DNA from: Pseudozobellia thermophila
GTDB lineage: Bacteria; Bacteroidota; Bacteroidia; Flavobacteriales; Flavobacteriaceae
Assembly: GCF_900141855.1 (NCBI RefSeq)
Contig: NZ_FQYU01000008.1
Coordinates: 62,001-126,000, forward strand
Length of the DNA: 64,000 nucleotides
Reading direction: 5' to 3'
This document shows, piece by piece, positions 25,901 to 35,067 of this stretch. The translations under genes were made by a program, and so were the position numbers. Position 1 is the stretch's first letter; each line of letters begins with the position of its first letter. The notes under the pieces are model-generated. The model had not been told where the DNA came from, ran no database searches, and saw only the letters and a list, made by a program, of their open reading frames with translations.

Positions 25901-26098
25901 CTCGGCTTGGATGGAGTAGTTTCCATCGAAATCGGTTTGGGTACCATTCGTAGTTCCCTGAACGACGATGTTTACCCCAGGTAAGGGTAAACCGTCTTGA
26001 TCAGAGACCGTACCCGTAATGGTTTTTGTTTGCGCAAAAGAAATTTGCACGAATAACGCCAAGAACAGCGTCAACAATCCTTTGTGTTTTGCTCTCAT
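22901..26098 (-). CDS. SusC/RagA family TonB-linked outer-membrane transporter
   Basis: About 1,065 residues from the methionine at 26098, which opens a signal peptide ending VQISFAQ. An N-terminal carboxypeptidase-regulatory-like domain (ITGTVSDQDGLPLPGVNIVVQGT) comes first, then a TonB-box-like stretch (LEEVVVTALGI), the plug domain (GVSTIFGNSQPLIVVDG, ...INVLKGGEATALYGMRGTNGVLVITTK) and the 22-strand barrel ending in SLNVNF. It imports an unknown oligomer powered by TonB-ExbBD. It is directly followed by the SusD-like gene. No regulator or catabolic enzyme is adjacent, so the substrate cannot be inferred. Confidence 0.95.
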   Translation of the reverse strand: MRAKHKGLLTLFLALFVQISFAQTKTITGTVSDQDGLPLPGVNIVVQGTTNGTQTDFDGNYSIQAEQGQVLVFTYIGQKEERRNVGASNTINVQMQEDAQALEEVVVTALGISREEKSLGYASQQLQSESITDVPTTNVVNSLSGKVAGVNITQSSGDIGASSRITVRGVSTIFGNSQPLIVVDGAVVDNNTYTSGNSNGGTDVPNGLADINPQDIESINVLKGGEATALYGMRGTNGVLVITTKSGKKGKALGISVNSTVSFSSPYIFPDYQNSYGQGHSSTLFHFIDGFGYDEGLEGGDGGTDESWGPKLDAGYEFVQYASYLQNPDDPQPLPWVSYPNSVVDEFYQTGLSTDNTIALSGGTESTAYRLSLGLTDASGIVYNTDLKKYNIGGNVTFDLNDKWTAGFSARYTKSTSDQRNGVGYGETANQVGQLVWSARQVDWSLLKDWENLPLINTVDDGRVRLTPLNWNLRYNNNPFWALDKNLNPWERNRFIATANIGHQLSEKFRFDVSTAIDYFDDTRETMMYFGTVDNRNGYYKLEDRNRYEVNSQAMFSYDDQFGAEDQWKLNLLVGGQIMVNKYKFFSGEAQNLVIDGLFNLANSDGAPILDDDSSEQRINSLYGTGSLSYKNLVYLNFSGRNDWASVLPVKNNSIFYPAVSTSLLLDDILNIESQQLNFLKIRGSWAQTGSAGPLNAYSVTPVYELSAYPLNGSAPTAYVPNTAWNSDIKAQTETAIEAGIEARLFSNRLNLNLTYYDKKNEDVIMPLDVSASSGFTSVWKNAATISNKGVEAFLGVDILRSSESDGFNLGVDVNFAKNVNEVSDIEGSGVINLSNGNLWNVYTQARNGEAIGAIYGPAFARDEASGKIIYEDGLPVIGDSEVLGNSQPDWVGGVGINASYKGFRFRTLFDTKYGGEVYSQTNTWGMLAGILEETVIGRESGIVGDGVMADGSGGYVPNNVVVPALDYYSSAFNQNIAESSVFDATFVKWRELSLSYDLPSRLFNNMSVESINIGVNVRNLAILYKKAPHIDPETAFGTDIGQQGLEYAQTPAARTIGLSLNVNF

Positions 26099-26125
26099 TT
26101 TATAATTATTTGAATTAGCTGAGGG

Positions 26126-26156
26126 CAAAAGTCTTAATTTAACGTTAATAATGCAA
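26126..26156 (-). promoter_or_regulatory. Candidate promoter of the SusC/SusD operon
   Basis: On the minus strand TTG (26156-26154) is followed after 20 nt by GACTTTTG (26133-26126), one mismatch from TAnnTTTG. It lies 27 nt before the susC start codon. Spacing is right, the -7 box imperfect. Confidence 0.4.
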
Positions 26157-26700
26157 TTTTTTTTAACTTTAAATTATGCGCGCATAGTATTTTTGGTGTT
26201 AGAAATATTGCTAAACCGCTGAATTTTTGTCAAAATCCCACAGATTTTCTTTGGCTTGTTATGGAAATACCGTGTTTCGATGATTTATTGTGTAAATCAT
26301 CAATCGATTTTGTTAAAATATTTGAGATTCATCAATAATCGTCAAAACAATGAAATTTTGCAGAATTAACGAGTTTATTCTTGTTAATAATTCGGGTTAT
26401 GTTGCTTTTTGTTGAAGGAAATGCTTCTTTTTCGGGTTATTGTTCCCTTTTCTTTAAAATTTATTAACGTAAATATTGCGTGGGAATGCCTTTGTGGCGA
26501 TGGGTGTTTCCGCTGGGCGGATGAGGTGTGTATTTGGCATTGTGCGTGACGTTTTCCGGGGAGGTAGGCGAGGTGCTTTTTTTTCTTCTTTTTGGGGTCG
26601 GGGTCCGATGGGAGGTGTTGGTGGTCGGCCTGGGTTTGCCCACTTGATTTTGCTCGTCTGGTCGGCCGGAAAATAAATCTTTGAAAATTAATGCCTAAGA
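26157..26700. other. Long intergenic region between the SusC operon and the ribosomal cluster
   Basis: No convincing gene. The left part (about 26160-26470) is very AT-rich. The right part (about 26476-26670) is unusual: the plus strand is strongly enriched in G and T and poor in A and C, with repeated GGTCGGCC blocks. A 66-codon frame exists there but its translation is Gly/Arg/Val-rich low complexity and is probably a composition artefact. The promoters of the flanking divergent operons lie at the two ends. Confidence 0.5.
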
Positions 26701-26701
26701 A

Positions 26702-26732
26702 TTTGAATTTTTATCAAATAGTATTACATTTG
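26702..26732 (+). promoter_or_regulatory. Promoter of the str-S10-spc-alpha ribosomal cluster
   Basis: TTTG at 26702-26705 is followed after exactly 19 nt by TACATTTG at 26725-26732, a full match to the Bacteroidota consensus TTG-N19-TAnnTTTG. It lies 43 nt upstream of the rpsL start codon. Confidence 0.75.
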
Positions 26733-26775
26733 CCGACCCTTAAACAAGGGGTTATTTTATACATATATAATTAGT

Positions 26776-27150
26776 ATGCCAACAATTTCACAATTAGTAC
26801 GAAAAGGAAGGTCCACGATTACTAAGAAGAGTAAATCGGCGGCTTTGGATTCGTGTCCTCAAAGAAGAGGGGTTTGTACGCGTGTTTATACCACTACGCC
26901 TAAGAAACCGAACTCGGCTATGCGAAAAGTAGCAAGGGTTAGGTTGACCAATGGGAAAGAGGTGAACGCTTACATCCCTGGGGAAGGACACAACCTCCAA
27001 GAGCACTCGATAGTATTAGTAAGGGGCGGAAGGGTGAAGGATTTGCCAGGTGTTAGGTATCATATCGTGAGGGGTGCCCTAGATACCGCAGGTGTTGCGG
27101 GTCGAACTCAGAGAAGGTCTAAATACGGCGCAAAACGACCCAAGAAGTAA
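26776..27150 (+). CDS. rpsL: 30S ribosomal protein S12
   Basis: Full-length 124-residue S12, first gene of the str operon. The conserved decoding-centre segments are present: [17 protein letters not shown] (including the lysine altered in streptomycin-resistant mutants) and [29 protein letters not shown]12 sits at the A-site side of the 30S subunit and monitors codon-anticodon pairing. rpsG follows after 71 bp. Nothing unusual. Confidence 0.98.
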   Translation: MPTISQLVRKGRSTITKKSKSAALDSCPQRRGVCTRVYTTTPKKPNSAMRKVARVRLTNGKEVNAYIPGEGHNLQEHSIVLVRGGRVKDLPGVRYHIVRGALDTAGVAGRTQRRSKYGAKRPKK

Positions 27151-27221
27151 ATGATTAAAAAAGGCGTCGATCGTGTCGGTTCTTTGGGAATGGATGGGGT
27201 CGGTGGCCGAAAGTTAACAAA

Positions 27222-27698
27222 ATGAGAAAAAGACAGGCAAAAAAGAGACCGCTTTTACCGGATCCACGGTATGGTGATCAATTGGTTACACGTTTCGTGA
27301 ATATGATGATGTGGGATGGCAAGAAATCTGTGGCCTTTAGTGTTTTTTACGATGCAATGGATATCGTAGAGGAGAAAAAGACCGATGATGAAAAAACGGC
27401 TTTGGAGTTGTGGAAAGATGCCCTTTCCAACGTGATGCCCCATGTTGAGGTACGAAGTAGAAGGGTTGGGGGCGCTACTTTTCAGATTCCCATGCAGATT
27501 CGTCCCGATCGAAAGATTTCGACTGCTATGAAGTGGTTGATCAGCTTTGCTAGAAAGCGCAACGAAAAAGGGATGGCCCAAAAATTGGCCGCTGAAATTT
27601 TAGCTGCTTCCAAGGAAGAGGGTGCCGCGGTCAAGAAGAGAGTCGATACCCACAAGATGGCTGAAGCGAACAAAGCATTTTCCCACTTTAGATTTTAA
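27222..27698 (+). CDS. rpsG: 30S ribosomal protein S7
   Basis: Full-length 158-residue S7 with the signature [15 protein letters not shown] and the helical core ([16 protein letters not shown]). It nucleates assembly of the 30S head by binding the 3' major domain of 16S rRNA. It lies between rpsL and fusA (6 bp gap), the canonical str order. Confidence 0.98.
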   Translation: MRKRQAKKRPLLPDPRYGDQLVTRFVNMMMWDGKKSVAFSVFYDAMDIVEEKKTDDEKTALELWKDALSNVMPHVEVRSRRVGGATFQIPMQIRPDRKISTAMKWLISFARKRNEKGMAQKLAAEILAASKEEGAAVKKRVDTHKMAEANKAFSHFRF

Positions 27699-27704
27699 TC
27701 AGAA

Positions 27705-29834
27705 ATGGCAAGAGATTTAAAATACACAAGAAATATAGGTATTGCTGCGCATATTGATGCCGGTAAGACAACAACTACCGAGCGCATCCTCTTTTATACC
27801 GGTGTTAGTCATAAGATCGGCGAGGTTCACGATGGTGCGGCTACGATGGACTGGATGGAGCAGGAGCAGGAACGTGGTATTACCATTACTTCCGCGGCTA
27901 CAACATGTACATGGAAGTTTCCTATGGAGAATGCAAGGCCTTTGCCCGAAACCAAGGATTATCACTTTAATATTATAGACACTCCCGGCCACGTTGACTT
28001 TACCGTTGAGGTAAACCGTTCCTTGAGGGTGTTGGATGGCTTGGTCTTCCTATTTAGTGCGGTCGATGGTGTCGAGCCACAATCCGAGACGAACTGGAGG
28101 TTGGCCGATAACTATAAGGTGCCGCGTATTGGTTTCGTAAACAAAATGGACCGTCAAGGGGCCAACTTCTTGAATGTCTGTAAGCAAGTTAAGGAAATGC
28201 TCGGTTCAAATGCCGTGCCGATCGTTCTTCCTATTGGTGATGAGGCCGATTTTAAAGGTATCGTCGATTTGGCCAAAAACAGGGCCATCGTATGGCATGA
28301 GGATAATTTCGGCTCTACTTTCGACGTGATCGACATTCCGGCCGAAATGGAGGCCGAGGTAAAGGAGTACAGGGCCGCCTTGATCGAGGCTGTTGCGGAG
28401 TACGATGAGGAGTTGATGGAGAAATTCTTCGAAGATGAGGATTCCATTACTGAGGATGAGGTGCATGCCGCCTTGCGTGCTGCGGTGATGGATAGGGCCA
28501 TTATTCCTATGGTCTGTGGTTCTTCCTTTAAAAATAAAGGGGTGCAGTTCCTTCTTGACTGTGTTTGTAGGTATTTGCCTTCTCCGGTTGACAAGGATGC
28601 CATTGTGGGTGTTGATCCCACTACGGGCAAGGAGGTCAGTAGAAAACCTGATGTCAAGGAGCCTTTTTCGGCCTTGGCGTTCAAGATCGCTACCGATCCC
28701 TTTGTAGGTCGATTGGCCTTCTTTAGAACCTATTCGGGTCGACTTGATGCGGGTTCTTATATATTGAACAACCGTTCGGGTAAGAAAGAACGAATTTCTA
28801 GAATATATCAAATGCATTCGAATAAACAGAATGCGATCGATTATATCGAGGCTGGTGATATAGGTGCCGCCGTTGGTTTTAAGGATATTAAGACCGGGGA
28901 TACCATGTCTGCCGAAAATGCGCCGATTGTATTGGAGAGTATGGACTTTCCCGATCCCGTTATCGGTATTGCCGTGGAGCCTAAGACCAAGGCCGATGTT
29001 GATAAGTTGGGTATGGCGTTGTCGAAATTGGCGGAAGAAGATCCAACGTTTCAGGTTAAGACCGACGAGGCTTCCGGGCAAACCATTATATCCGGTATGG
29101 GTGAGCTTCACCTGGATATTATTGTCGACCGTTTGAAACGTGAGTTCAAGGTCGAGGTGAACCAGGGTCAGCCACAGGTAGAGTACAAGGAAGCGCTTAC
29201 AAGAAGTGCCGACCACAGGGAAGTCTACAAGAAGCAATCGGGTGGTCGTGGTAAGTTTGCGGATATCGTGTTTACCATGGGGCCTGTTGAAAATGATGAG
29301 GTGGCCGGACTTGAATTCGTCAACGAAATCAAAGGGGGTAACATTCCAAAGGAATTTATACCCGCTGTCGAGAAAGGCTTTAAGGAGGCCATGAAAAACG
29401 GTCCTTTGGCCGGCTTTGAAATGGACAGTATGAAGGTCGTGCTTAAGGATGGTTCCTTCCACGCGGTTGACTCCGATTCGCTATCGTTCGAATTGGCGGC
29501 CAAATTGGGTTACAAAGCTGCGGCGAAAGCTGCCGGTGCCGTATTAATGGAGCCTATCATGAAAATCGAGGTGTTGACGCCCGAAGAGAATATGGGTGAT
29601 ATTGTAGGTGACTTGAACCGTAGAAGGGGTACTATCTCGAACATGAGTGATAGGGCCGGGTCTAAGGTTATAAAGGGTGAGGTGCCCTTGTCCGAAATGT
29701 TCGGTTATGTTACCTCGTTGAGAACATTGTCCTCAGGTAGGGCGACTTCTACCATGGAGTTCTCGCACTATGCCGAGACCCCGTCGAACATTGCAGAAGA
29801 AGTTATTAAGGCAGCTAAAGGTGTAACCGCTTAA
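27705..29834 (+). CDS. fusA: Elongation factor G
   Basis: A 709-residue translational GTPase. G1 is [15 protein letters not shown] (about 15-29), the switch II motif DTPGHVDF, and G4 [10 protein letters not shown]. Domains II to V follow, ending with the tRNA-mimicking domain IV ([11 protein letters not shown]) and the domain V segment ([22 protein letters not shown]). It drives translocation of tRNA and mRNA on the ribosome. Length is normal for EF-G1; the linked position next to rpsG and rpsJ supports the housekeeping copy. Confidence 0.98.
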   Translation: MARDLKYTRNIGIAAHIDAGKTTTTERILFYTGVSHKIGEVHDGAATMDWMEQEQERGITITSAATTCTWKFPMENARPLPETKDYHFNIIDTPGHVDFTVEVNRSLRVLDGLVFLFSAVDGVEPQSETNWRLADNYKVPRIGFVNKMDRQGANFLNVCKQVKEMLGSNAVPIVLPIGDEADFKGIVDLAKNRAIVWHEDNFGSTFDVIDIPAEMEAEVKEYRAALIEAVAEYDEELMEKFFEDEDSITEDEVHAALRAAVMDRAIIPMVCGSSFKNKGVQFLLDCVCRYLPSPVDKDAIVGVDPTTGKEVSRKPDVKEPFSALAFKIATDPFVGRLAFFRTYSGRLDAGSYILNNRSGKKERISRIYQMHSNKQNAIDYIEAGDIGAAVGFKDIKTGDTMSAENAPIVLESMDFPDPVIGIAVEPKTKADVDKLGMALSKLAEEDPTFQVKTDEASGQTIISGMGELHLDIIVDRLKREFKVEVNQGQPQVEYKEALTRSADHREVYKKQSGGRGKFADIVFTMGPVENDEVAGLEFVNEIKGGNIPKEFIPAVEKGFKEAMKNGPLAGFEMDSMKVVLKDGSFHAVDSDSLSFELAAKLGYKAAAKAAGAVLMEPIMKIEVLTPEENMGDIVGDLNRRRGTISNMSDRAGSKVIKGEVPLSEMFGYVTSLRTLSSGRATSTMEFSHYAETPSNIAEEVIKAAKGVTA

Positions 29835-29846
29835 TTTGTTAGAAAG

Positions 29847-30152
29847 ATGAGCCAAAAAATTAGGATAAAACTTAAGTCTTACGATCATAACTTGGTAGAT
29901 AAATCTGCCGAGAAAATCGTAAAAACGGTAAAGACTACCGGAGCAGTGGTTACTGGGCCTATTCCTTTACCAACACATAAAAAGATCTTTACGGTATTGC
30001 GTTCGCCGCACGTAAATAAAAAATCGAGGGAGCAGTTTCAATTGAGCTCGTATAAGCGACTATTGGATATTTACAGCTCTTCGTCGAAGACCATCGATGC
30101 GCTAATGAAGCTTGAGCTTCCCAGTGGGGTCGAGGTCGAGATAAAGGTTTAA
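29847..30152 (+). CDS. rpsJ: 30S ribosomal protein S10
   Basis: A 101-residue S10 ([21 protein letters not shown] at the start; [28 protein letters not shown] in the loop). S10 binds the 30S head and in many bacteria also NusB in antitermination. It follows fusA by 12 bp and is separated from rplC by 188 bp containing hairpins, so it ends the str segment here rather than opening the S10 segment. Confidence 0.98.
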   Translation: MSQKIRIKLKSYDHNLVDKSAEKIVKTVKTTGAVVTGPIPLPTHKKIFTVLRSPHVNKKSREQFQLSSYKRLLDIYSSSSKTIDALMKLELPSGVEVEIKV

Positions 30153-30340
30153 ATGATTTGGGCCGCCCTTAAAGGGTGGCGGACATGTCCTAAGCTTCGG
30201 GCGAGGGAAAAACGGAGAAAAAAATTAATTCGGGGTCGAATAATTTTTGACCCTATTTTTTTGTCAAATAAACAATAAGGTTAATATGAACGGACAATGG
30301 GTTTCAATCGAAATCCAACGTCTATAATTTAAAATCAATT
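30153..30340 (+). promoter_or_regulatory. Structured intercistronic leader before rplC (candidate r-protein control region)
   Basis: The largest gap of the ribosomal cluster holds several secondary-structure elements. There is a GC-rich hairpin at about 30163-30182 (CCGCCCTTAAAGGGTGGCGG), the palindrome GGACATGTCC at 30181-30190, and a stem GGGTC/GACCC at 30233-30253 followed by a T-run. The last could act as a terminator or attenuator. Together they resemble an autogenously controlled ribosomal leader, for which L4 (encoded just downstream) is the usual regulator in other bacteria; the assignment here is inference. Confidence 0.45.
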
Positions 30341-30958
30341 ATGTCTGGGTTAATAGGAAGAAAAATTGGCATGACCAGCATCTTTGACGAGAACGGAAAG
30401 AACATTCCGTGTACCGTTATCGAGGCGGGGCCATGTGTGGTTACCCAAGTCAGAACCGAGGAAGTTGATGGCTATAACGGTCTGCAACTTGGTTTCGATG
30501 ACAAGGCAGAGAAGCGTGCTAACAAGGCCGAGATCGGTCATTTTAAGAAAGCGGGCACATCTCCTAAAAAGAAGGTCGTCGAATTTAAAGGTTTTGAAGG
30601 GGAGTACAAATTAGGGGATACCGTTGGTGTTGACCTCTTTGTGGAAGGTGAATTTGTCGACGTGGTCGGTACATCCAAAGGTAAAGGCTTTCAGGGTGTT
30701 GTAAAACGTCACGGTTTTGGTGGTGTTGGCCAGGCTACCCACGGTCAGCACAATAGGCTAAGGGCTCCAGGTTCCATTGGGGCGGCCTCTTATCCTGCTA
30801 GAGTATTTAAAGGAATGAAAATGGCCGGTAGAATGGGTGGTGAACGAGTTACCATTCAAAACCTTAGGGTGTTGAAGGTTGTTCCGGAAAAGAATCTTTT
30901 GGTCGTAAAAGGTGCTGTTCCAGGTCATAAGAACGCTTACGTAACTATCGAGAAGTAA
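30341..30958 (+). CDS. rplC: 50S ribosomal protein L3
   Basis: A 205-residue L3: start [18 protein letters not shown], then [18 protein letters not shown], the long central extension region ([35 protein letters not shown]) and the C-terminal barrel. It binds 23S rRNA near the peptidyl-transferase centre and starts 50S assembly. Its stop and the rplD start share one base (TAATG), so translation is coupled. Confidence 0.98.
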   Translation: MSGLIGRKIGMTSIFDENGKNIPCTVIEAGPCVVTQVRTEEVDGYNGLQLGFDDKAEKRANKAEIGHFKKAGTSPKKKVVEFKGFEGEYKLGDTVGVDLFVEGEFVDVVGTSKGKGFQGVVKRHGFGGVGQATHGQHNRLRAPGSIGAASYPARVFKGMKMAGRMGGERVTIQNLRVLKVVPEKNLLVVKGAVPGHKNAYVTIEK

Positions 30959-31590
30959 TGAAGGTAGCAGTTTTAGATATCAAAGGAAAAGAAACGGGTA
31001 GAAAGGCAGACCTTTCTGATGCCGTTTTCGCAATAGAGCCCAACGAGCACGCAGTGTATTTGGACGTTAAGCAGTATTTGGCGCACCAGCGTCAAGGTAC
31101 GCACAAGGCCAAGGAACGTGCCGAGATTGCGGGAAGTACACGCAAGATCAAAAAACAAAAAGGTACCGGTACCGCCCGTGCGGGAAGTATCAAGTCGCCC
31201 GTGTTCAGGGGCGGGGGTAGGATCTTTGGCCCGAGGCCCAAGGATTACTCACAAAAGTTGAACAAGAACGTTAAGCGTTTGGCAAGGAAATCGGCATTGA
31301 GCATCAAGTCGAGGGAAAACGCCATTATCGTTGTGGAGGACTTCAGTTTCGAAACTCCTAAGACCAAGGAATTTAAGGATATTTTGAAGTCCTTGGGCAT
31401 TGAGAATAAAAAGTCCCTGATTGTCTTGGGCGATTCAAATAATAGCGTATATTTGTCTTCGCGAAATTTGAAGGGCTCCGAAGTTGTAACCTCCTCAGAA
31501 ATAAGTACTTACAAGATTATGAACGCCAATAATATTGTCTTGGTCGAAAGTGCTTTGGAAGGATTGGAGTCGAATCTAAATAAAAATTAA
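30958..31590 (+). CDS. rplD: 50S ribosomal protein L4
   Basis: A 210-residue L4 with the arginine/lysine-rich tunnel loop (KKQKGTGTARAGSIKSPVFRGGG and FGPRPKDYSQKLNKNVKRLARKSAL). L4 lines the exit tunnel and in some bacteria is the autogenous repressor of its operon. It overlaps rplC by one base and is followed by rplW after 3 bp. Confidence 0.98.
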   Translation: MKVAVLDIKGKETGRKADLSDAVFAIEPNEHAVYLDVKQYLAHQRQGTHKAKERAEIAGSTRKIKKQKGTGTARAGSIKSPVFRGGGRIFGPRPKDYSQKLNKNVKRLARKSALSIKSRENAIIVVEDFSFETPKTKEFKDILKSLGIENKKSLIVLGDSNNSVYLSSRNLKGSEVVTSSEISTYKIMNANNIVLVESALEGLESNLNKN

Positions 31591-31593
31591 GCC

Positions 31594-31884
31594 ATGAGCG
31601 TGTTGATAAAACCTATTATAACCGAAAAAATGACCGCTGAAAGCGAGTTGTACAACCGGTATGGGTTCATAGTGGATCCCAAGGCCAACAAGATACAGAT
31701 CAAGGATGCCGTTGAGGCTACTTACGGTGTTGCGGTCAAGAAGGTTAGGACCATGAACTATGGGCCTACTAGAAAAACGCGGTATACCAAGACCGGTATA
31801 CAGCATGGCAAGACCAATTCGGTCAAGAAAGCGATTGTCGATGTCGTTGAAGGTGACATCATCGATTTTTACAGTAATCTATAA
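31594..31884 (+). CDS. rplW: 50S ribosomal protein L23
   Basis: A 96-residue L23 (SVLIKPIITEKMTAESE at the start; YGVAVKKVRTMNYGPTRKTRYTKTG in the loop). It sits at the tunnel exit and is a docking site for trigger factor and SRP. Canonical position between rplD and rplB. Confidence 0.97.
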   Translation: MSVLIKPIITEKMTAESELYNRYGFIVDPKANKIQIKDAVEATYGVAVKKVRTMNYGPTRKTRYTKTGIQHGKTNSVKKAIVDVVEGDIIDFYSNL

Positions 31885-31893
31885 AGGCACAAA

Positions 31894-32718
31894 ATGTCAG
31901 TTAGAAAATTAAAACCTATCACTCCAGGGCAGCGTTTTAGAGTAGTAAACGGATTTGACGCGATTACTGCTGATAAGCCGGAGAAAAGCTTGCTTGCTCC
32001 GTTAAAAAAGTCCGGAGGTAGAAACAGTCAAGGAAAGATGACCATGCGCCATAGGGGCGGGGGTCACAAGAGGAGGTATCGTATCATCGATTTTAAGAGG
32101 GACAAACAAGATGTTGTCGCAACGGTAAAATCGATACAGTACGATCCCAACAGAACGGCCTTTATCGCATTGGTCGAATATGCCGATGGCGAGAAAAGAT
32201 ACATTATTGCGCAAAACGGTTTGCAGGTGGGCCAAGAAGTTGCCGCTGGCGCTTCGGTCGCCCCTGAGATCGGAAACGCGCTTCCGTTGAGTGCCATTCC
32301 CTTGGGTACGATTATCTCTTGTATAGAGTTGAGACCGGGTCAGGGAGCTGTTATGGCTAGAAGTGCCGGTACCTTTGCCCAATTGATGGCGAAGGATGGC
32401 AAATTCGTAACGGTCAAGATGCCTTCCGGTGAGACACGATTGATATTGTCTTCCTGTATGGCCACCGTTGGTGCCGTATCCAACTCGGATCACCAGTTGT
32501 TGGTTTCAGGTAAGGCCGGTAGAAGTCGATGGTTGGGTAGAAGGCCAAGGACAAGGCCGGTTGCCATGAACCCTGTCGATCACCCAATGGGTGGTGGTGA
32601 AGGAAGGGCTTCCGGAGGACACCCAAGGTCTAGGAACGGTATACCTGCCAAAGGGTATAGGACCCGTGTCAAGACCAAAAAGACAAACAGATATATTTTA
32701 GAACGTAGAAAGAAATAA
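31894..32718 (+). CDS. rplB: 50S ribosomal protein L2
   Basis: A 274-residue L2 with the conserved [16 protein letters not shown] near residues 52-67 and the C-terminal [17 protein letters not shown], which carries the histidine implicated in peptidyl-transferase function. It binds 23S rRNA at the subunit interface. Placed between rplW (9 bp) and rpsS (13 bp). Confidence 0.98.
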   Translation: MSVRKLKPITPGQRFRVVNGFDAITADKPEKSLLAPLKKSGGRNSQGKMTMRHRGGGHKRRYRIIDFKRDKQDVVATVKSIQYDPNRTAFIALVEYADGEKRYIIAQNGLQVGQEVAAGASVAPEIGNALPLSAIPLGTIISCIELRPGQGAVMARSAGTFAQLMAKDGKFVTVKMPSGETRLILSSCMATVGAVSNSDHQLLVSGKAGRSRWLGRRPRTRPVAMNPVDHPMGGGEGRASGGHPRSRNGIPAKGYRTRVKTKKTNRYILERRKK

Positions 32719-32731
32719 AAAGTAGAGAAAA

Positions 32732-33010
32732 ATGGCACGTTCATTAAAAAAAGGACCTTACGTTCACTATAGCTTGGAGAAGAAAATCCAGCAAAATGTA
32801 TCTTCCGGAAAGAAGAGTGTGATCAAAACGTGGTCAAGAGCATCGATGATTACACCCGATTTTGTGGGGCTTACCATTGCGGTTCATAACGGGAGGCAGT
32901 TTGTTCCCGTTTTTATAACCGAGAACATGGTAGGGCATAAATTAGGCGAATTTTCTCCGACACGATCTTTTAGGGGTCATGCGGGAGCTAAGAATAAAGG
33001 AAAGAAGTAA
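32732..33010 (+). CDS. rpsS: 30S ribosomal protein S19
   Basis: A 92-residue S19 ([18 protein letters not shown], then [30 protein letters not shown] and [11 protein letters not shown]). It forms the 30S head complex with S13. rplV starts 3 bp downstream. Confidence 0.98.
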   Translation: MARSLKKGPYVHYSLEKKIQQNVSSGKKSVIKTWSRASMITPDFVGLTIAVHNGRQFVPVFITENMVGHKLGEFSPTRSFRGHAGAKNKGKK

Positions 33011-33013
33011 GCT

Positions 33014-33421
33014 ATGGGAGTTCGAAAAAAACAAATGGCCGAAAGAATTAAGGCTGAGAAAAAGCAATTGGCGTTTGCCAAGTTGAACAACTGTCCAACC
33101 TCGCCCAGAAAAATGAGATTGGTAGCTGATTTGATTAGGGGAGTGGAAGTTGAGAAGGCTTTGGCCATCCTGAGGTTCAATCCTAAGGAGGCTTCCCGCA
33201 AGTTGGAAAAACTATTGCTTTCGGCCTTGGCCAACTGGCAGGCAAAGAACGAAGATGCAAGTGTTGAGGAAGCAGGTCTTTTTGTCAGGGAAATCCGCGT
33301 TGACGGGGGAACCATGTTGAAAAGATTGCGTCCGGCTCCACAAGGAAGGGCTCATAGAATCAGAAAGCGCTCGAACCATGTAACCTTGGTTTTGGGATCT
33401 AACAATAATACAGAAAGCTAG
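33014..33421 (+). CDS. rplV: 50S ribosomal protein L22
   Basis: A 135-residue L22 with a lysine-rich N-terminal extension before the conserved core ([18 protein letters not shown]) and the tunnel hairpin ([25 protein letters not shown]). The extension of about 25 residues beyond the E. coli protein is usual for this phylum as far as I know. It is 1 bp from rpsC. Confidence 0.97.
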   Translation: MGVRKKQMAERIKAEKKQLAFAKLNNCPTSPRKMRLVADLIRGVEVEKALAILRFNPKEASRKLEKLLLSALANWQAKNEDASVEEAGLFVREIRVDGGTMLKRLRPAPQGRAHRIRKRSNHVTLVLGSNNNTES

Positions 33422-33422
33422 A

Positions 33423-34145
33423 ATGGGACAAAAAACAAATCCGATAGGAAATCGTCTAGGAATCATCAGAGGTTGGGAGTCTAACTGGTACGGTGGAAAC
33501 GATTATGGTGATAAGCTAGCTGAAGACAATAAGATACGCAAGTACATTCATGCCCGTTTGGCCAAGGCCAGTGTTTCGAGGGTAATTATCGAGCGTACGC
33601 TTAAATTGATAACCATTACCGTTACTACGGCCAGGCCGGGTATCATCATCGGTAAAGGTGGGCAGGAAGTGGATAAGCTGAAAGAAGAGCTTAAGAAGAT
33701 TACGAACAAAGAGGTTCAGATCAACATCTACGAAATCAAGAGGCCGGAGCTCGACGCCAATTTGGTGGCTGCCAGCATCGCCCGTCAGATCGAAAGCCGT
33801 ATTTCTTTTAGAAGGGCTATCAAGATGGCGATCGCTGCCGCTATGAGAATGAATGCCGAAGGAATCAAGGTTCAGATTTCCGGACGATTGAACGGGGCTG
33901 AAATGGCGCGTTCCGAGTCGTATAAAGATGGAAGGATTCCTCTATCTACGTTTCGTGCCGACATTGATTATGCCTTGCAAGAGGCGCAGACCACCTATGG
34001 TAAATTAGGGATCAAGGTCTGGATCATGAAGGGCGAGGTATACGGTAAGCGCGATCTTTCCCCATTGGTCGGTATGACCAAGGGACAGTCGGGCAAAGGA
34101 GGAGATAAACGCGACAGCACAAGAAAGCCACGTCGCAGAAAGTAA
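33423..34145 (+). CDS. rpsC: 30S ribosomal protein S3
   Basis: A 240-residue S3 with a KH domain ([22 protein letters not shown]) and the C-terminal domain ([33 protein letters not shown]...). The tail is basic ([10 protein letters not shown]). It lies at the mRNA entry channel of the 30S subunit and has helicase-like function with S4. Standard position between rplV and rplP. Confidence 0.98.
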   Translation: MGQKTNPIGNRLGIIRGWESNWYGGNDYGDKLAEDNKIRKYIHARLAKASVSRVIIERTLKLITITVTTARPGIIIGKGGQEVDKLKEELKKITNKEVQINIYEIKRPELDANLVAASIARQIESRISFRRAIKMAIAAAMRMNAEGIKVQISGRLNGAEMARSESYKDGRIPLSTFRADIDYALQEAQTTYGKLGIKVWIMKGEVYGKRDLSPLVGMTKGQSGKGGDKRDSTRKPRRRK

Positions 34146-34162
34146 TTTTAAAAGAGTAAGCA

Positions 34163-34591
34163 ATGTTACAGCCAAAAAGAACCAAGTTTCGTAAGATGCA
34201 GAAAGGCCGCATGAAAGGTAATGCGGGCAGAGGTTTTCAATTGTCGAACGGTATGTTCGGAATCAAGACTTTGGATTCTAAATTTATAACATCACGTCAG
34301 ATCGAGGCGGCCCGTATCGCGGCTACCCGTTATATGAAAAGACAAGGGCAACTTTGGATCAAGATCTTTCCGGACAAGCCCATCACCAAGAAGCCTCTCG
34401 AGGTTCGTATGGGTAAAGGTAAGGGTGCTCCCGAGTATTTCGTTGCCGCCGTCAAACCGGGCAGGGTGCTTTTTGAAGTGGCCGGGGTTCCTATGGATGT
34501 GGCAAAAGAGGCCTTGCGCCTGGCAGCTCAGAAATTACCCGTGCGTACCAAGTTTATCGTCGCCCGTGACTATGTTGAAGAAACTATTTAA
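34163..34591 (+). CDS. rplP: 50S ribosomal protein L16
   Basis: A 142-residue L16 ([20 protein letters not shown] at the start; [24 protein letters not shown]). It contacts the A-site tRNA elbow region of the 50S. Placed 17 bp after rpsC and 8 bp before rpmC. Confidence 0.98.
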   Translation: MLQPKRTKFRKMQKGRMKGNAGRGFQLSNGMFGIKTLDSKFITSRQIEAARIAATRYMKRQGQLWIKIFPDKPITKKPLEVRMGKGKGAPEYFVAAVKPGRVLFEVAGVPMDVAKEALRLAAQKLPVRTKFIVARDYVEETI

Positions 34592-34599
34592 GGTGTATC

Positions 34600-34791
34600 A
34601 TGAAGAATAAAGAAATAAAAGAATTGTCCGTCGAAGAGCTTAAGGCAAAGCTTGCCGAGTACAAAAAGCAACATGCGGACCTTAAAATGGCTCATTTTGT
34701 TACACCGTTGGAAAATCCTCTTCAGATAAGGACTGTAAGAAGGACGGTGGCTAGATTGGCAACGGAATTAACTAATAGGGAAAACCAATAA
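34600..34791 (+). CDS. rpmC: 50S ribosomal protein L29
   Basis: A 63-residue two-helix L29 ([21 protein letters not shown], then [19 protein letters not shown]). It lies next to L23 at the tunnel exit. Canonical place between rplP and rpsQ. Confidence 0.96.
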   Translation: MKNKEIKELSVEELKAKLAEYKKQHADLKMAHFVTPLENPLQIRTVRRTVARLATELTNRENQ

Positions 34792-34804
34792 TTGGTTCTG
34801 CTTT

Positions 34805-35065
34805 ATGGAAGAAAAAAGAAACTTAAGAAAAGAAAGAGTAGGGGTTGTAACCAGTAACAAAATGGAGAAGTCCATTGTAGTTGCCGAGGTGAAACGAGTA
34901 AAGCACCCTATGTACGGTAAGTTCGTTTTGAAAACGAAGAAATATGTCGCTCATGACGAGAAGAACGATTGTAATGAGGGAGATACCGTAAAAATAATGG
35001 AGACCCGTCCTTTGAGTAAGACCAAGTGTTGGAGATTAGTAGAAATCTTAGAAAGAGCTAAATAA
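34805..35065 (+). CDS. rpsQ: 30S ribosomal protein S17
   Basis: An 86-residue OB-fold S17 ([57 protein letters not shown]). Early assembly protein binding the 5' domain of 16S rRNA. It ends 2 bp before rplN. Confidence 0.98.
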   Translation: MEEKRNLRKERVGVVTSNKMEKSIVVAEVKRVKHPMYGKFVLKTKKYVAHDEKNDCNEGDTVKIMETRPLSKTKCWRLVEILERAK

Positions 35066-35067
35066 TT

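Noticed and set aside
26476-26676. A 66-codon plus-strand frame in the G+T-rich intergenic block
   Set aside because: Low-complexity Gly/Arg/Val translation explained by base composition; no homology recognised and no promoter before it.
28206-29462. A 418-codon open frame on the minus strand inside fusA
   Set aside because: It is the antisense shadow of a strongly conserved EF-G gene; its translation has no recognisable motif and no promoter.
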